In this document: in pieces, positions 63,133-64,000 of the stretch | Layout of the letters: every line of letters begins with the position of its first letter | Position numbering within the stretch: the stretch's first letter is position 1 | From: Phycisphaerae bacterium | Lineage (GTDB): Bacteria; Planctomycetota; Phycisphaerae; UBA1845; PWPN01 | Direction of reading: 5' to 3' | Assembly: GCA_035384605.1 (NCBI GenBank) | Contig: DAOOIV010000011.1 | Span: forward strand, 1 to 64,000 | DNA: 64,000 nucleotides | Program-made: the position numbers and the translations under genes | Notes under the pieces: generated by a model | What the model saw: only the letters and a program-made list of their open reading frames with translations | What the model was told of the DNA's origin: nothing | Databases searched by the model: none

Positions 63133-63624
63133 TCAGGTAATCTTGCCTTCGAGTCTCGCGTAGAGGTTGGCCATCTCGATTGCGGTCATCGCGGCGTCGG
63201 CCCCCTTGTTGCCGGACTTGGCTCCAGCGCGGTTGATGGCCTGTTCGAGCGTATCGGCCGTCAGGACGCCAAAGACGACCGGTACCTCGACCGACAAGCC
63301 TACCTGGGCTATGCCTTTGGCAGCCTCAGCGGCTATGTAGTCGAAATGGGGGGTCTCGCCCCGGATGACGCAACCGAGGCATATCACGGCGGCATACTGG
63401 TTGGTCGCGGCGATCTTGCGGGCGGTCAACGGCAGTTCCCATGCACCCGGGACGCGGACCACGGTGATGTCGGACATGGAACACCCGTGCCGTTCGAGGG
63501 CGTCGATCGCCCCGTCAAGCAGGCGTGAGCAGACAAACTCGTTGAACCGGCTGGCCACGATTGCGAACTTCTGGCCCTTTCGGAGGATCAGTTCACCGGT
63601 AATTGTCTTGACGTTTTCTGCCAT
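63133..63624 (-). CDS. ribH: 6,7-dimethyl-8-ribityllumazine synthase
   Basis: Penultimate step of riboflavin synthesis, forming lumazine from a butanone phosphate and ribitylaminouracil. 163 residues from ATG 63624, with GGGAG about 8 bases upstream; an in-frame frame to 63792 adds arginine-rich residues. Motifs: [33 protein letters not shown], the catalytic histidine in [17 protein letters not shown], and the end [17 protein letters not shown]. It is first of ribH-nusB-ftsY. Other rib genes are not in the window. Confidence 0.96.
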   Translation of the reverse strand: MAENVKTITGELILRKGQKFAIVASRFNEFVCSRLLDGAIDALERHGCSMSDITVVRVPGAWELPLTARKIAATNQYAAVICLGCVIRGETPHFDYIAAEAAKGIAQVGLSVEVPVVFGVLTADTLEQAINRAGAKSGNKGADAAMTAIEMANLYARLEGKIT

Positions 63625-63881
63625 AAGGCTGACTCCCACGGTGCGACGGCTTCCTGTCCTCCTGAACCGCCGGCAACCGGACGCTGTGTATAGGCCCTTC
63701 ACGGCTGTCTTGGGCGCGGGACTGTATGGTACCTGAGATGGCCTGTGGATGCCAGAACCAGAATCCGGACTCCCGGTGGTCACGTCGGCCAAACCATCAA
63801 GGAACCGATCGCGCGCGGAGCTGGTATCGCTTTGTCGGGCTCATGCCCTTATCCTGCGACTCTGCAGGTAGAGAGAAAGAA

Positions 63882-64000
63882 ATGTCAGGACTGCCCTTTG
63901 TTGTCGACGTTTGCGGCCTGTTCGGCCCGGATCAACTGCGGATTGTGTATCGGGACGAGCCGGCCCCGGCCATACCCGCCCTGGAGGCCATAGTGGCAGA
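63882..64000 (+). CDS. Start of a gene cut by the window edge, unknown product
   Basis: From ATG 63882 an open frame runs off the right edge (39 complete codons), beginning MSGLPFVVDVCGLFGPDQLR with YRDEPAPAIPALEA later. Codon use and composition look coding, and a GAGAGAAAG lies just upstream. Too short to name. Confidence 0.5.
   Translation, partial: MSGLPFVVDVCGLFGPDQLRIVYRDEPAPAIPALEAIVA

Overview
The window is GC-rich, densely coded DNA that reads like a member of the Planctomycetota, most probably a Phycisphaerae-type lineage. The taxonomic pointers are an LpxC-FabZ fusion inside a Gram-negative lipid A cluster, a PEP-CTERM surface protein, a dockerin-tailed secreted protein, a GFTLIEVL pseudopilin of the planctomycete type, several Tat-exported Gfo/Idh/MocA and aldo/keto reductases, and an McsA/McsB protein-arginine kinase pair. 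This placement is inference from gene content; no rRNA or tRNA gene was seen.

Layout. 0.05-4 kb: two tandem paralogous secreted proteins of unknown function. 4.3-7.6 kb: mcsA-mcsB, divergent from trpE. 7.8-15.4 kb: a small conserved protein, a GT4/GT5-like glycosyltransferase, an exported Gfo/Idh oxidoreductase, an FHA-GAF-histidine kinase and a UbiA-family decaprenyl-phosphate phosphoribosyltransferase-like enzyme. 15.6-21.4 kb: a lone flagellin, a DUF1573 protein fused to three thioredoxin domains, and ferrochelatase. 21.9-26.1 kb: an antitoxin followed by a frameshifted PIN toxin, then a three-gene sugar ABC importer without its own ATPase. 26.6-36.8 kb: OPT transporter, mfd, a parvulin lipoprotein, a Tat-exported aldo/keto reductase with a ferredoxin tail, and a Tat-exported hydrolase-like protein. 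37.1-42.4 kb: an envelope operon on the minus strand (ompH, lpxD, lpxC-fabZ, lpxA, Gfo/Idh dehydrogenase). 42.9-48.4 kb: lysC, an SDR plus cupin pair, the dockerin protein and the pseudopilin. 48.7-55.5 kb: a BNR-repeat secreted protein, a coupled pair of dynamin-like membrane GTPases and an acetoacetate decarboxylase family protein. 56.1-60.8 kb: a large PEP-CTERM protein with a very recent internal duplication, and a DmpA-type peptidase. 61.7-63.6 kb: ribH-nusB-ftsY. A partial gene runs off the right edge.

The spacers carry much of the unusual structure. I see at least four kinds of repeat: (i) GGCCC(C)AGATTC-type palindromes and their tandem derivatives; (ii) an AAGGCGGACCG...GCGG..CGCAACCC element in three places; (iii) a 16-bp-arm hairpin built on GGGGACATTCT; and (iv) short tandem repeats of 7 or 8 bp that sit against gene ends. 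The heptamer array supplies the last codons of one GTPase gene. The most system-like locus is the pair of translationally coupled dynamin-like GTPases at 50.7-54.5 kb.
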